From assembly GCA_034509755.1 (NCBI GenBank), contig CM067539.1, positions 23,460,501 to 23,524,500 of the forward strand: a DNA stretch of 64,000 nt, given 5' to 3'. The translations under genes and the position numbers were made by a program. The notes under the pieces are model-generated. The model made no database searches, was not told where the DNA came from, and saw only the letters and a program-made list of their open reading frames with translations. Source of the DNA: Anisodus tanguticus (taxonomy: Eukaryota; Streptophyta; Magnoliopsida; Solanales; Solanaceae). Below are positions 24,346 through 35,700 of this stretch, piece after piece. How positions within the stretch are numbered: position 1 is the stretch's first letter; every line of letters starts with the position of its first letter.

Positions 24346-24640
24346 GATGAAAGTTGAGAAAATGAGGATGTTGAGATGGATGTGTTGGCATACAAGGAGA
24401 AATATGATTAGAAATGATGATATCCGGGATAAAGTGGGAGTGGCCTCGGTGGAGGATAAGATGCAGGAAGCGAGGTTGAGAGAAGTTGGCTATGGACTGG
24501 TTCAAGAGGGGTAGAGGTAGGCCGAAGAAGTATTGGGGAGAGGTGATTAGACGGGATATGGCGCAGGTGCAACTTACTGAGTACATGACCTTAGATAGGG
24601 GGTTGGGGAGGACACAGATTAGGGTAGAAGGGTAGTAGGT
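24346..24640 (+). pseudogene. LINE reverse transcriptase C-terminal remnant
   Basis: Plus-strand translation gives KVEKMRMLRWMCWHTRRN, then IRDKVGVASVEDKMQEARLR, a frameshift, then RGRGRPKKYWGEVIRRDMA and LTEYMTLDR. This order (MRMLRWMCGHTR, IREKVGV, RGRPKKxW) is the conserved C-terminal end of plant LINE open reading frame 2 products. The RT core itself is missing, as usual for 5'-truncated LINEs. Downstream sequence to about 24850 may be its 3' UTR. Confidence 0.75.
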
Positions 24641-25019
24641 AGGCGGACATAGTCCTACTTACGCTTACAAAATGATAGTTGTAGTGTTATTATTGTATGC
24701 CCGATTAGCCTATCACATTTATAGGCGCAATATTGCTCTATAGTCCCATGTAGTTTGATTTTTGCTGCTATGTGTTCTTTAGTGTACTTTATTTATCTTA
24801 TTTAGATGTGTTGGCTACTGTTTCCTGTTGTTAGAATGCATTACCATGGCGTATTCGATTCTGTTATCAACATGTTCATACTGCCCATGTTGCTTTAATT
24901 TCATGTCTGAGTCTGCCAGTTTCTCTTGCTTTGCTTTGCTTTGCCTTGCTTGATTTGCTTGTGATTATGCTTTGTCTTGAACCGATGGTCTCTCGAAAAC
25001 AACAGCTCTATGATATCTT
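24641..25019 (+). other. Probable LINE 3' UTR and spacer
   Basis: T-rich, with a run of CTTTG/CTTGC repeats near 24930-24960. No ORF. Confidence 0.4.
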
Positions 25020-26010
25020 GTGAGCATATGATCGATATATCATGTGTGGGTCAGTCACTCATGATACCTTATTGATATATAATATATGTTATGTGGATAT
25101 CATAGAGAATTGAGTTGTGTTTTTCTTGAAGGAATGAACCAACCCATTATTCAAACTGAGTCCTTCGTGATATCATCATGGTAATATAAATCTACGCAGA
25201 TGGTATCATGAAGGATTGAGAAATATCATTGAAGGAATGAAGCAGTCCTTTGTGATAATCTTTCAGTATATGATATGTACCACGTGGGTATCATAAAATA
25301 CTGTTGGTATCATGGAGGACCATTGAAGAGTGTTTAAGGACAGCAGTAGTCCTACTCTGATGATATCATGGAGGACTGTTTGAAGGTTGTTTCATTGAAG
25401 GACTGCAGCAGTCATGTATGATACCATCTTAATATATTTTTATACGATGGTGGTATCATAGAGGACTGGGGACTTTTATTCAAGGACTTCATCAGTCGTT
25501 CGTGATACCATCATGGTATATAATATCTCAGTCTATTGTTATACCATGATAGTATCATGGAGGACTGTTGAAGAGTGTTTCATTGAAGGATTGCAACAGT
25601 CCTGCATGATACCATATCCGTATATTTTTATATCATGATGGTATCACGAAGAACTGTTGAAGAGTGTTTCATTGAAGAACTGAAGTAGTCTTGCATGATA
25701 CCATCTTAGTATATTTTTATACCATGGAGGACTAGGGACTTTTATTCAAGGACTTCAGTAGTCCTTCATGATACCATCATGGTATATACTATCTTATTAT
25801 AGTTTTTATATCATAATGATATCATGAAGGACAGTTGAAGATTGTTTCATTAAAGGACTGCAACAGTCCTACATGATACCATCTAAACATATATTTATAC
25901 TATAATGATATCATGGAGGACTGTTGAAAAGTGTTTAGTTGAAGGGCTATAGTCCTGCATGATAACATCTCAATATATTTTTATGACATGTGGGTATCAT
26001 AATATATTGT
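25020..26010. repeat. Array of alternating palindromic units, period near 88 bp
   Basis: About ten units, recognised by GGTATCATGGAGGACTG-like starts near 25201, 25304, 25365, 25453, 25552, 25640, 25728, 25818 and 25907. Each unit holds a left arm such as GTATCATGGAGGACTG and a right arm CAGTCCTGCATGATAC about 30 bases later, which pair with one mismatch in the best unit (25555-25605). Between units, CATGATACCATC and GATGGTATCATG also pair, so each arm can fold with either neighbour. No ORF. Confidence 0.85.
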
Positions 26011-26059
26011 AACAGTATACTTAACTGCTACTGATTTGATATATTATATTTTAGAATAA

Positions 26060-26690
26060 ATTACTTTTGAGATAAAAAAATAAAAAAAGATAATATATAA
26101 GCTATCCATTTTATTGAAAAAGATAAAGGAGCCAAAAAGTTTGTAGAATTAGATTATGAAAAAATAAAAAATAAAGAAAAATAATTTGCAAAAAAATACA
26201 ATTAAAAGGGGAGAATAAATAAATAAAAATCACATGAAAGTAAAAAAAAATAGAAAAAGGTGAATGAAATTAGATTATGGAGATAAAAAATAAAATAAAA
26301 ATAAATAAATAAAATTAAAAAAGGAATAAGTAATAAGAAAATAAAATATAGTATGAAAAAATAAATAAACAAAAAAGGAGGGGAAAAAACGAGAAAAAAA
26401 GAAAAGTATAAAAGAAAGAAAAGAAAATTTGTAGAGAAATAAAAAAGGAAAATAAGAAAAAAGAGACAATTAACCAGAAAAGAAGAAATAAAGAAAAAAT
26501 TTAGAAAAAAGTGAATGAAAGAAGCTAGAATTAAATATGAAATTAGATTATGGTAAAAAAAATAACATAAATAATATTATGAAAAAAGAAGAAAAGAGAA
26601 AAAAATAAAGAAAAAATGATAGGAAATAGGAGAAAAGAAGTAAAGAAGTAGAGAAATAAAAAAGAAATGAAGAAAAAAGAGACAATTACC
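26060..26690. repeat. A/G-rich low-complexity tract
   Basis: Over 600 bp almost without C on the plus strand, made of A-runs with scattered G and T. GAATTAGATTATGG-like phrases recur near 26149, 26267 and 26541, and GACAATTA at 26465 and 26680, hinting at old internal duplications. The open frame on the minus strand here is compositional. Confidence 0.75.
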
Positions 26691-27339
26691 TATAAAAACT
26701 ACAAGAAATACTAAGGGTAAATAATTTTGGGAGTATGAAAGTAAGAGGACATGCAAGAGTAATTATTTTGTGTTTAGGGGCATTAGTGTTATTTTCCCTT
26801 AATAATATTAGAAAACATAGTGTTTGATGAAATTGTCGAATATTAAATATTGATAATAATATATAATTGTTTGGTAGAGCAGTATGATGTTAAAAATTAA
26901 GACAAATGCAAAAAAAGATGGCTCTCATCCCTAATTAGTGAAGGAAGTTTTCCCCCCTCTCGGTGAAAATTAAGAAAATTTTATACTTTGACAATCAAAT
27001 GCTAGAAAATCGACTTATGTTGAAATATTCAGTCATATCAAACACACACATATGATTATTTGTGTGTTAAAATTCATCAAATGGTACTCTAGAGCTCTTC
27101 AAATTAAATCACTCAAATTTATCAAATCAAATAACATAAGAATATTTTAAAAGTATAAATTAAATTTTCTCTTTTCACATCTAACGCTACAATACAATGA
27201 GACAAGCACATATAGATCCAATTGTTTTCCTTCTCTATAGAACTCCAATTCATGAAAACCTTAACTTCCAACTCCCCTTTTGATGAAATTCAATACTCTT
27301 ACTGAATCTCCATATATTCTTCAAGAAATTGAACCTTCA
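26691..27339. other. AT-rich spacer downstream of the small minus-strand gene
   Basis: No coding similarity or repeat that I recognise. Confidence 0.4.
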
Positions 27340-27534
27340 TTACAAGCGCGAAAATTGTGAGTTGATAGGAAAGTAAGACACGGGAATTGGAGCACTTGAT
27401 GATTTCTTTTTGCTCTTTGCACCTAATTTGTCTGATGATTTTGACGTATTGTTGACTGCATCATCACAAACTCTTGAAGATGAAGAAGGAACACTACTAC
27501 TAAAACAGCTCAAAAATCCTGAAAACAAAGCCAT
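27340..27534 (-). CDS. Small uncharacterised protein, 64 residues (paralog of the gene at 63297)
   Basis: I do not recognise this gene. It encodes an N-terminal hydrophobic start MALFSGFLSCF, a Ser-rich middle, a basic stretch KLGAKSKKKSSS and the C terminus APIPVSYFPINSQFSRL. The start at 27534 is chosen over an upstream in-frame ATG (27576) because it equals the start of the twin gene at 63297, whose product aligns over its full length with six substitutions and two single-residue gaps. The preserved frame despite changes elsewhere, and a TATAAATA box about 50 bp upstream, argue it is a real intronless gene. Similarity continues through the promoter to about 27715. No known domain; function unknown. 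Confidence 0.75.
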   Translation of the reverse strand: MALFSGFLSCFSSSVPSSSSRVCDDAVNNTSKSSDKLGAKSKKKSSSAPIPVSYFPINSQFSRL

Positions 27535-27584
27535 ATTATGAATGTTTTTCTTTACTGCTGAGAGCTGATAAACCATACAAGAAG

Positions 27585-27592
27585 TATTTATA
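27585..27592 (-). promoter_or_regulatory. TATA box of the small gene
   Basis: Minus strand CCCTATAAATAC, about 50 bp before the ATG. The twin gene has CCTTTATATAG at the matching place. Confidence 0.6.
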
Positions 27593-27823
27593 GGGAAAAA
27601 TTAATATACAAAGGTGGCTTAGCTTGGTGACCAAGTAAAAAGGAATAACATCATGAGGTCCATGTTTTTTCAGTTGCTATCATCCCTCTGCAGGTTCGTA
27701 CTACCTTCCTACAATTTTGAATTTAAATTTGTCACTCTCCTGAATCTTCTACTAAATTAATTACGTTGTTGATTAACACAATTGACTCGGGAAGTGGAAA
27801 ATTCCTAGAAATTCTTTAATTAA

Positions 27824-28315
27824 TTATTCCCTCCGGTCCATTTTACTTATCATGATTTTAATTAGGACCCTTAAAAAATCATTAACTAGAAGTAATTTGA
27901 CTAAATTATCTTTATTTGTTCCTTGGTCTCAATTTAATAGGTAGTATCTTTTTCATTACATTAATCTCTCCATATTTATTAAGTAAGGTAAAGGTGGAAC
28001 CCAGTATAATTGTATTTGAGCCATGTTCTATTAAAACATCAAAACGATCTTGAAAAAGATTACGCGGAATCAGACACAAAGAAGGGTAAAAATAAAAAAC
28101 AATACAAAAGCAGTCTTCGACATGAAAAGACGATGTCCTAACCACTGAAGCCCTAAGTTTGAATTCTAATTTCATTGCCCTTATTCCGAAAGTATAAAGT
28201 CCTTCTTTCACCAATTTCGACCTTTATGGGATATTTGATTTTTTTAAAATGACAATTATTTTGGACCATCTTTTTTTATTAAGGACGTCAAGTAAAATGT
28301 ACCAAAGGAAGTATT
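27824..28315. mobile_element. Stowaway-like MITE
   Basis: Left end TTATTCCCTCCGGTCCATTT then TACTTATCA. Right end AAGTAAAATGTACCAAAGGA then AGTATTAA, the imperfect reverse complement. Its centre (about 27990-28230) has unrelated sequence, so it may be composite. Confidence 0.55.
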
Positions 28316-28387
28316 AACTATCTTGTTTTACCTTATTTGGATATTGATTCACTTTTGTAAAATTGTTTTAAAAGTTACCATTGTTAC

Positions 28388-30195
28388 TATTAAGACAATA
28401 TGCCATAATCCATCATTATCTCCATCATATCGCATCATATTTTAATTAAATCAATTATCATATAATTAGGATGATTAGCATATTCTTAGGATAGATAGAT
28501 TGATTTTTTATAGTTGTATATATATTGTATACTTGGTATGAAATAGGGACATGAAATTAATTTCCTTCATGGTATCAAGAGCCACAAATTAACCCTCCCC
28601 CCCTCCCAACTTTTTTTGCCCTAACCACCGTCGGTCTCACCTACCCTAGCCGAATACCACTAACTTTCGGCCCACCCACTCCCCCCCTAAAACCCTAGCC
28701 GAAAACCACCTAGTTTTCGGTCTACCAAGCCCTAACTCTAACTAGGGTTTTACCTAAACACTACCCTAGCCGAAATCCAACCCACCATCCCCTACTCTTG
28801 TCGGCTTCTTCCACAGAAACTCTAATTAGAGTTCTTCATATCTCTCACTCTAAACACCAAAATATGATTTCTCTTCTCATTTTCTTGATTTTTCTTGGGT
28901 GATAATGGTCGACAAACAAAATTTTCATCCTGCTCTTGCCGTGAACAACGTCAAGAACTTTATTCCAATTACTCTTGAAATGGAAAAGGGGCAATACTCT
29001 TCTTGGATGAAGTTATTCAAAATCCATTGTCGAGCATAGGAAGTAATAGACCATATTATTCCAATTACTCTTGAAAATGCTTGCCGACCAACTATCAAAT
29101 GCTGGTGCGCCGGTGACAAATCAAAGGTTAGTTCTCTAATTGATTGAGGGGTTGAATGAACATTATGATGGGGGTTTCTACGTTCATTCAACAAAATAAT
29201 CTGTTGCCACCATTTTATGAGGCTCGTTCGAGATTGATTCTCGAAGAAACCCGCAAGGCAAAGCAAACAGCCCCGGTGGTAGCCACTGCTGGAACATCCC
29301 TCATCTCCACCAACTCTTATTCCGCTGATTTTGGGCCACACAATTCTGTTTCGGGAGGAGCAGTGAATCGCAACAACAATGGTAAAAAAATGGGGGTCAA
29401 ATCGCAACAATAACAAAGGGAGAAATAATGGCGGGAAGGGATGTGGTAGGGGCGATGGTCAACCAGCCGGCGACAAGCAACTATCAGTAGCAGGGGTAGT
29501 CACGGCCCAGCCAATGGCAGCCGCAAGCCCATTCCAGCGGTGGCCAGTGGGGGCAGTACCCACCGTGAGCTTAGGCACCACATTGGGTTGCCCCTCCTTG
29601 CCCATACCCCACCTCGTCGTGGGCCAAGCCACCTCCTTCAAACCGACAGCCCGGGATTCTCGATTCTCGTTCGCAACAAGCTTTTGCAGTCCATGGACCA
29701 TCTCCCACAAGTTATGCTCCCACGGATATTGAACATGCCATGAACAACATGAATCTGAGTGTTCCCGATGATTCATAGTACATGGACAAGGGGGAAACGT
29801 CACACATGACGGCATCTCAATGTAATCTCTCGTCTTATTTTAATATGAGCGGTAATAAAAATATTATTGTTGGCAGTGGGCAGGAAATTCCAATTCGTGG
29901 TATTTGTCAAGTAAATCTCCCCCCCCCCCCCCAAACCCACCTTTACATTTGAAAAACGTCCTATATGCACCTAAACTGATTAAAAACTTGATATATGTAC
30001 GCCGTTTTACCACTGACAACAATGTTTCTGTTAATTTTGATCCGTTTGGATTTTCTGTGAAGGATTTTCATACGGGGATGCCACTAATGAGATGTAATTG
30101 CACTGAGAATTTGTATCCCATCACCGTCACTCCCAACAACCAAGTCACCAATCCATTAACCTTTGCAACTATTTCTCTTATTTTATGGCATAATT
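28388..30195 (+). pseudogene. Degraded Ty1/copia fragment: 5' LTR, gag and protease pieces
   Basis: 28388-28569 matches the LTR of the minus-strand element at 40264-55510 and ends TTTCCTTCA, followed by the primer site TGGTATCAAGAGCC. A gag start at 28904 (MVDKQNFHPALAVNNVKNF) runs into a stop after KLFKIHCRA; an internal deletion then joins to MLADQLSNAGAPVTNQRLV. Later pieces are a protease region with the active-site Asp retained but decayed (YMDKGETSH, with a stop just before) and a pre-integrase stretch, IYVRRFTTDNNVSVNFDPFG, ending at 30195 (ISLILWHN). A run of 14-16 C lies near 29915. Everything after the pre-integrase part is missing and is replaced by plastid DNA. Confidence 0.82.
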
Positions 30196-30216
30196 ATCTT
30201 AACAGTTACTAACTTA

Positions 30217-30261
<45 letters not shown>

Positions 30262-30461
30262 TTCTTCTCGGACCAGCTACTGATCATCGCCTTGGTAAGC
30301 TATTGCCTCACCAACCAGCTAATTAGGCGCGAGCCCCTCCTCGGGCGGATTCCTCCTTTTGCTCCTCAGCCTACGAGGTATTAGCAGTCGTTTCCAGTTG
30401 TTGTTCCCCTCCCAAGGGCAGGTTCTTACGCGTTACTCACCCGTCCGCCACTGAAAACACG
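30217..30461 (-). pseudogene. Plastid 16S rRNA fragment in nuclear DNA (NUPT)
   Basis: Reads as the reverse complement of small-subunit rRNA from the 5' third of the gene. On the plus strand it starts CCCGTAGGAGTCTGGGCCGT and passes through GCTACTGATCATCGCCTTGG. It reaches TTACGCGTTACTCACCCGTC and stops at the CGCCACTG region. Wording such as CGAGCCCCTCCTCGGGCGGA and CAGTTGTTGTTCCCCTCCC fits plant chloroplast 16S rRNA. The differences I can see from a remembered chloroplast sequence are mainly C-to-T or G-to-A, the expected decay of methylated nuclear DNA. Not a functional rRNA gene. Confidence 0.9.
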
Positions 30462-31095
30462 GTATATATATATCATACTAGACTAAAAATGGAAAGCTCC
30501 TATCTTCAAAGTTAGATTATCATTTTACCCCTGCTATAAATAAAATGTAATAAAACATATTATTAATTATATATTAAACAGTAATATTGAAAATACTTAA
30601 TGCCCTAATAAAAAAATCACACATTAATGAAACAAATGGTCCCAATACGTTCCATCAGTTCTGCTACCCAATCAATTAATCACTACTTTTTTGGTCCTAA
30701 AAATTAACTTTACCTTTCAATTACTAATAATGCTTCATTAAAATGAAATAAGATATAAACAAATCAATACTTGGCCGGGTGCATTTCTCACTTACTGCAA
30801 CATTCAATGTATTGAAATTGCTTTCATATTCCAATATTTATTGCAACCTTTAGAATTTCTATCTAATAGTAGTTTTAGAGAACTTTTCAAATTAGAGGAT
30901 ACGCATAACTGAGATAAAATTGTTGAGCTTTTCTTACTCCTTACCATACGAATGAAACTATAATGTACAATGTATTTGGTTAGGATCAAATACACTAACG
31001 TATGTGATTCTCATTAGGATTTGGAACGGTACATAGTATTTTTCAGAACCCATTAATTATCAGACATTAAAGAATCCCGAGTGGTTCTCATTTGT
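30462..31095. other. AT-rich spacer
   Basis: No gene, no repeat recognised. Confidence 0.4.
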
Positions 31096-31103
31096 CATGT
31101 TAG

Positions 31104-31773
31104 TAGAGCTGGGCATATTTCTATTCAAACCGAAAAAATCAACCGAACTGAATTTTTTAAAATTTGATTTCGGTTTGTTTGGTCGATTTCGATTTTAGTT
31201 TTTTAAAATTCAATTTTTCGGTTCGATTTTTGGTTTTTGAGAATTTAAATTCGATTAAACCGAAAAACCGAATTTTATTAGTAAGTATATTAGTTTAGGT
31301 TACTTATATAACATTTTACATTTATGTCGGTAGAGCCCAAAATAAAACAGGCCCAATACAAGTCCCACCCACCCAAATATCCAATATCCATATGGTCCTG
31401 GAGTAACTAGTGCTTGGGAATTGGGACTAGCTGCTCAAACTTGTGATACATATACTTTCCTGCAGTTGTATTACTCATCAACAGATTTGGATTATGATAT
31501 TTTTCAGTGCGAAACAGGGTTGAGTTTTTTTTTTTTTAAATCCTTACGGACTACGGCGTCAATATTGGTACAATTTCTAAAAATTGATGGAGTACAATTT
31601 TGAAAGCCCAATTATTACAGAAAAGGCCCAAAATCTTAATCGAAAAAAAACCGAACCGAAATAGCAAAAACCGAATTGAACCGAAATTATTTCAGTTCGG
31701 TTTCGGTTCCCATTTTTTTCAAATCGAACAAAATTTGTCAAACTGAACCAAACCGACCGAATGCCCGGCCCTA
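31104..31773. mobile_element. Non-autonomous hAT-type element
   Basis: Flanked by the perfect 8-bp duplication CATGTTAG (31096-31103 and 31774-31781). Ends are TAGAGCTGGGCAT and, reversed, TAGGGCCGGGCAT. Sub-terminal regions are rich in AACCGAA/TTCGGTT repeats in opposite orientation, giving a long imperfect hairpin. No transposase. Confidence 0.82.
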
Positions 31774-31781
31774 CATGTTAG

Positions 31782-32429
31782 TGAATATTTTCTGAATTAT
31801 ATCCCACATAATTATGAAAGCTACCGTTTCTTAGCCGTAATTTCAATCAAAAAGCAGTTACATGAACTCAAATTTTATAAAAACAACCGGAAGAAGAGCC
31901 CATTACTGATCACTTTTTAGCCAGATGAAGTCAATCTCAAAGTGAATTATGTGTTGGTAGAAGAAAGTCTTACTAAGGTTAAAATGAATCAATTCATCTG
32001 AAATCACATAGAGCTCTAAGCCTGTCGGTGCTCCTAACAGTTAATATCTGCTTTTCGGACTTGCTTCTCTCAAATTGTTCATGATTCGTGTATAGGTGAA
32101 TAATTACTTGACTATTTTATTCTCTTCTTCTTATTCCAATTTTTTCATTTCTAACTTGAACTATATTTATATGATATTACTTTTCCTAATTTTGTCTTCC
32201 ATTCTTTTACAGAAGTATTTGTGAAGAACCATATTATTATGCAAATTAATAGGGATCACGACTTGGTGTTTTGAAATATAAATGCAATTTTATAGTGTAT
32301 TCCGGGTTATCTCTACATTGATAGGTTTATTGATTCTTTTTCAATATGTTATTGAAAGAGCTCGTAATATTTTAGATCAAAGGTAAATGGTAAGTTAGTG
32401 AGGACCAAGTAATAGAATATTCGAGTTGT
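31782..32429. other. AT-rich spacer
   Basis: No coding similarity seen. Confidence 0.4.
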
Positions 32430-32595
32430 ATATCTCTTATTTTAGGTCGAATTGTATTCCTATTGTAATTAGGTCTCATATTTTAGGTAGAATTATATTT
32501 CCTATTGTAATTAGGTTGATTAGTTACCTAGTTTAAATATTCTTGTACTACTATATATATTGTACATTATTGATGAATACAATCAAGGGAACATA
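32430..32595 (+). repeat. Putative partial copia LTR and primer-site remnant
   Basis: Contains two near copies of a ~42-bp stretch ending TTCCTATTGTAATTAGG (32430-32513), then TATATATATTGTACATTATT and GATGAATACAATCAAGGGAA, typical of a copia LTR 3' end. It is followed at 32603 by TGGTATCACTAGCC, a Met-tRNA-like primer site. It does not match the 3' LTR at 36321. Confidence 0.55.
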
Positions 32596-32740
32596 TTCAT
32601 TTATGGTATCACTAGCCTAAAAATACCTCCACCGCCGCCGACCATAGCTCTCGGCCGCCACCCCCACGGAACCCTAGTGTTTTTTTCCAGCCATTCTCTC
32701 TCAATTCTCCTCCTAATATAGAAATTTTATTGTTGCAATA

Positions 32741-35700
32741 CAAGGTTGGCCAAACCAACCTTCTCTTGTTGAATTAGAAAACTTGCTAGCTCACCAAGAA
32801 GCGTTGGCTAAGCAAATATCTGGAGTCTCATTAAAGAGTGACAAAAAAGCACTCTATAGTGGTGATAAGAAAGGTCGATCCCGACCAAATGCTAGTAGAA
32901 ATTATAGAAAACATGATGACAATGATAATCATCATGGAAGCTCCCAATAAGGGGGAGCTCAAAATAAAGACAACCGGGGTGACCAGTTAAAGAATAACAA
33001 TAAGTTTGATGAAAACTATTATAACTGTGGAAAAAAGGGCCACATAGATAAAAGTTGTTGGTTCAAGAAGAACACTGCAGAAAGCAATGCAGCCACATCA
33101 AATGAAGAAAAGACAAGCGATTAAGAGTGGGACGCTGAAGCATCTTTCGCAGTGGACTAAGAAGAATTAGCTCTGGCAGTTACCGTTCTTGGAACGAGCG
33201 ACTACAATAATGATTGGATAGTCGACTCTGGCTACTCAAATCATATGATAGGAGATAAAGAGAAGCTACAAAACATGACCGAGTACAAAGGTGGTCGTGT
33301 GGTGGTGACAGCCAACAACTCAAGACTATCAATCGCTCACGTCGAAAAAACAACAATCATGCAGAGATTCAATTCGAAAGAGGTTTCACTCCAGGATGTC
33401 TACCATGTACCTGGATGAAGTGCAACTTACTATTAGTAGTGCAACTTACGACATCAGGCCACCATGTCGTATTCAGACCTCAAGATGTAAAGATCTATCA
33501 AGATCTTGAAATCTCTGGAACACCAATGATGAGAGGACGACGCTTAGAGTCTGTCTATGTACTGTCAGCAGAGTCAGCTTATGTAAACAAGACTCGAAAG
33601 AACGAAACAACTGATTTGTGGCATGCAAGACTTGGACATGTAAGCTATCACAAACTCAAGGTGATGATGAAGAAATCTATGTTGAAGGGTCTTCCTCAAC
33701 TCGAGGTCAGAACAGAGACCGTTTGTGCAGGTTGCCAATACGGTAAGGCGCATCAGTTACCGTATGAAGACTCAAAGTTCAAAGCCAAAGCACCATTGGA
33801 GCTGGTCCATTCTGACGTATTTGGGCGAGTCAAGCAATCATCAATCAGTGGCATGCAATTCATGGTTACATTCGTTGACGACATCTCACGGTACGTATGG
33901 GTTTTCTTTCTAAAAGAAAAATCTGAAACTTTTTTAAAATTTAAAGAATTCAAGAAAATAGTGGAAGGAGAACTCGACAAGAAAATCCAATGCCTCCGAA
34001 CAGACAACAGTGGTGAATATACATCAGATGAGTTATCTCAGTACCTATGAGAATGCCGCATATGCCATCAATTCACATGTGCAAATACGCCACAACAGAA
34101 TGGAGTAGTTGAGAGGAAAAATAGACATCTTGCAGAGATATGTCGAAGCATGCTACATTCGAAGAATGTTCCGGGAAGATTTTGGGCAGAAGGTATAGAA
34201 ACAATAGCTCATGTAATCAATAGACTTCCTCAAGCGAAGTTAGGGTTCGTTTCACCCTTTGAAAAATTGTGGGGTAGTAAACCTGTAGTAAGTCACTTTC
34301 TAGTATTTGGTTGTGTGTACTACGTATTTGTGCCAAGTCATCTACGTAGCAAATTTGATAAAAAAGCGATACAATGTATCTTTGTGGGATACGACAGCCA
34401 AAGTAAATAGTGGAAATAATACGACCCAACAACTGGAAAGTGTTATACATCAAGAAATATAGTATTTGATGAGGCAGCATCATGGTGGTCACCTCAAAAG
34501 GAAGAGTTACCAGATTTCAAGGAAATAAAAGGCAATTTGCAAAAGAAGATGGGGGAGCAAATTGTTGAAGTACATCCAAGTCCAGAAAAGGAATATAAAG
34601 ATCAAAGTGATGAAGAAAATACCGAGGACGAGGTAACACAAAATCTGTGGCAAATAGACATGCATAAAAAAGTAGAAGACCGTCAACCAGAAGGAGTAAG
34701 CCCACAACCTCGGAGATCGATAAGAGTTCGAAAGCCAAATCCCAAGTACGTCAATGTTGTTGTAGCTGAAGAAGAAAAGTTTAGAGAACCAGAGACATAT
34801 GAAGAGGCATCCCAGAACATCAAGTGGTTTGAAGCTATGAAAGAGGAGATAAGTGCTCTAGAGAAGAATCAAACATGGGAGCTAGTACTAAAGCCAAAGG
34901 AAGTAAAACCTATTTCCTGCAAATGGGTTTACAAGGTAAAAATTTGTCCTGATAGATCAATTGAAGATACAAGGCTCGGTTAGTAGCTCTAAGATTCTCT
35001 CAACAGTATGGGCTAGATTATGATGACATGTTTAGCCTAGTTGCTAAGATTACAACAGTAAGAGTCCTGCTAGCACTTGCACCAAGTAAAGATTGGAGAC
35101 TATGGCAAATGGACGTGAAAAATGCCTTTCAACATGGAGAGTTGGATTGAGAAATATACATGATCCAACCAAGAGGATTTGAGGATAAAGAGCATCATGA
35201 TTATGTTTGCAAACCGAAGAAGGCGCTCTATGGATTGAAGCAGGCTCCTAGAGCATGGTATGGCAAGATTGTTGAGTTCTTAGTAGAGAGCGGGTATGAC
35301 ATGGCACATGCAGATTCAAGCTTATTCATCAAAGTGAAGGAAGCAAAAATCGCAGTTGTTCTAGTATATGTCGACGACCTCATTATCACTGGCGATGATG
35401 AAGCAGAAATATGTCAAACAAAAGAGAATCGGTCAGTTCGCTTTCAAATGAATGAGCTTGGAGAATTAAAACACTTCATTGGATTAGAAGTTGATCGAAC
35501 TGAGGAAGGTCTATTTCTCTGCCAACAAAAGTATACGAAAGACTTGCTACAAAAGTTTGGAATGTTCGAGTTCAAGCCCATCTCAACACATATGGAAGTT
35601 AATGCCAAGTTATGCGCTCATAAAGGGAAAGACTTGCAAGACGAAGCAATGTATCGACAACTGGTAGGTAGTCTAATCTACCTTACATTGACTCGACCAG

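Noticed and set aside
26275..26469. Phe/Leu-rich frame on the minus strand, membrane-like
   Set aside because: A product of the purine-rich low-complexity tract read in reverse.
29379..29815. Three overlapping frames of 67-118 residues
   Set aside because: They overlap the Gly/Asn-rich end of a decayed copia gag; the true frame is broken, and these are by-products of GC-rich sequence.
30163..30384. 73-residue open frame
   Set aside because: It runs through antisense plastid 16S rRNA and has no coding meaning.
30217..30461. Functional rRNA gene or bacterial contamination
   Set aside because: Only about 245 bases, wording matches plant plastid rRNA, and it carries decay-type transitions inside repeat-rich nuclear DNA.
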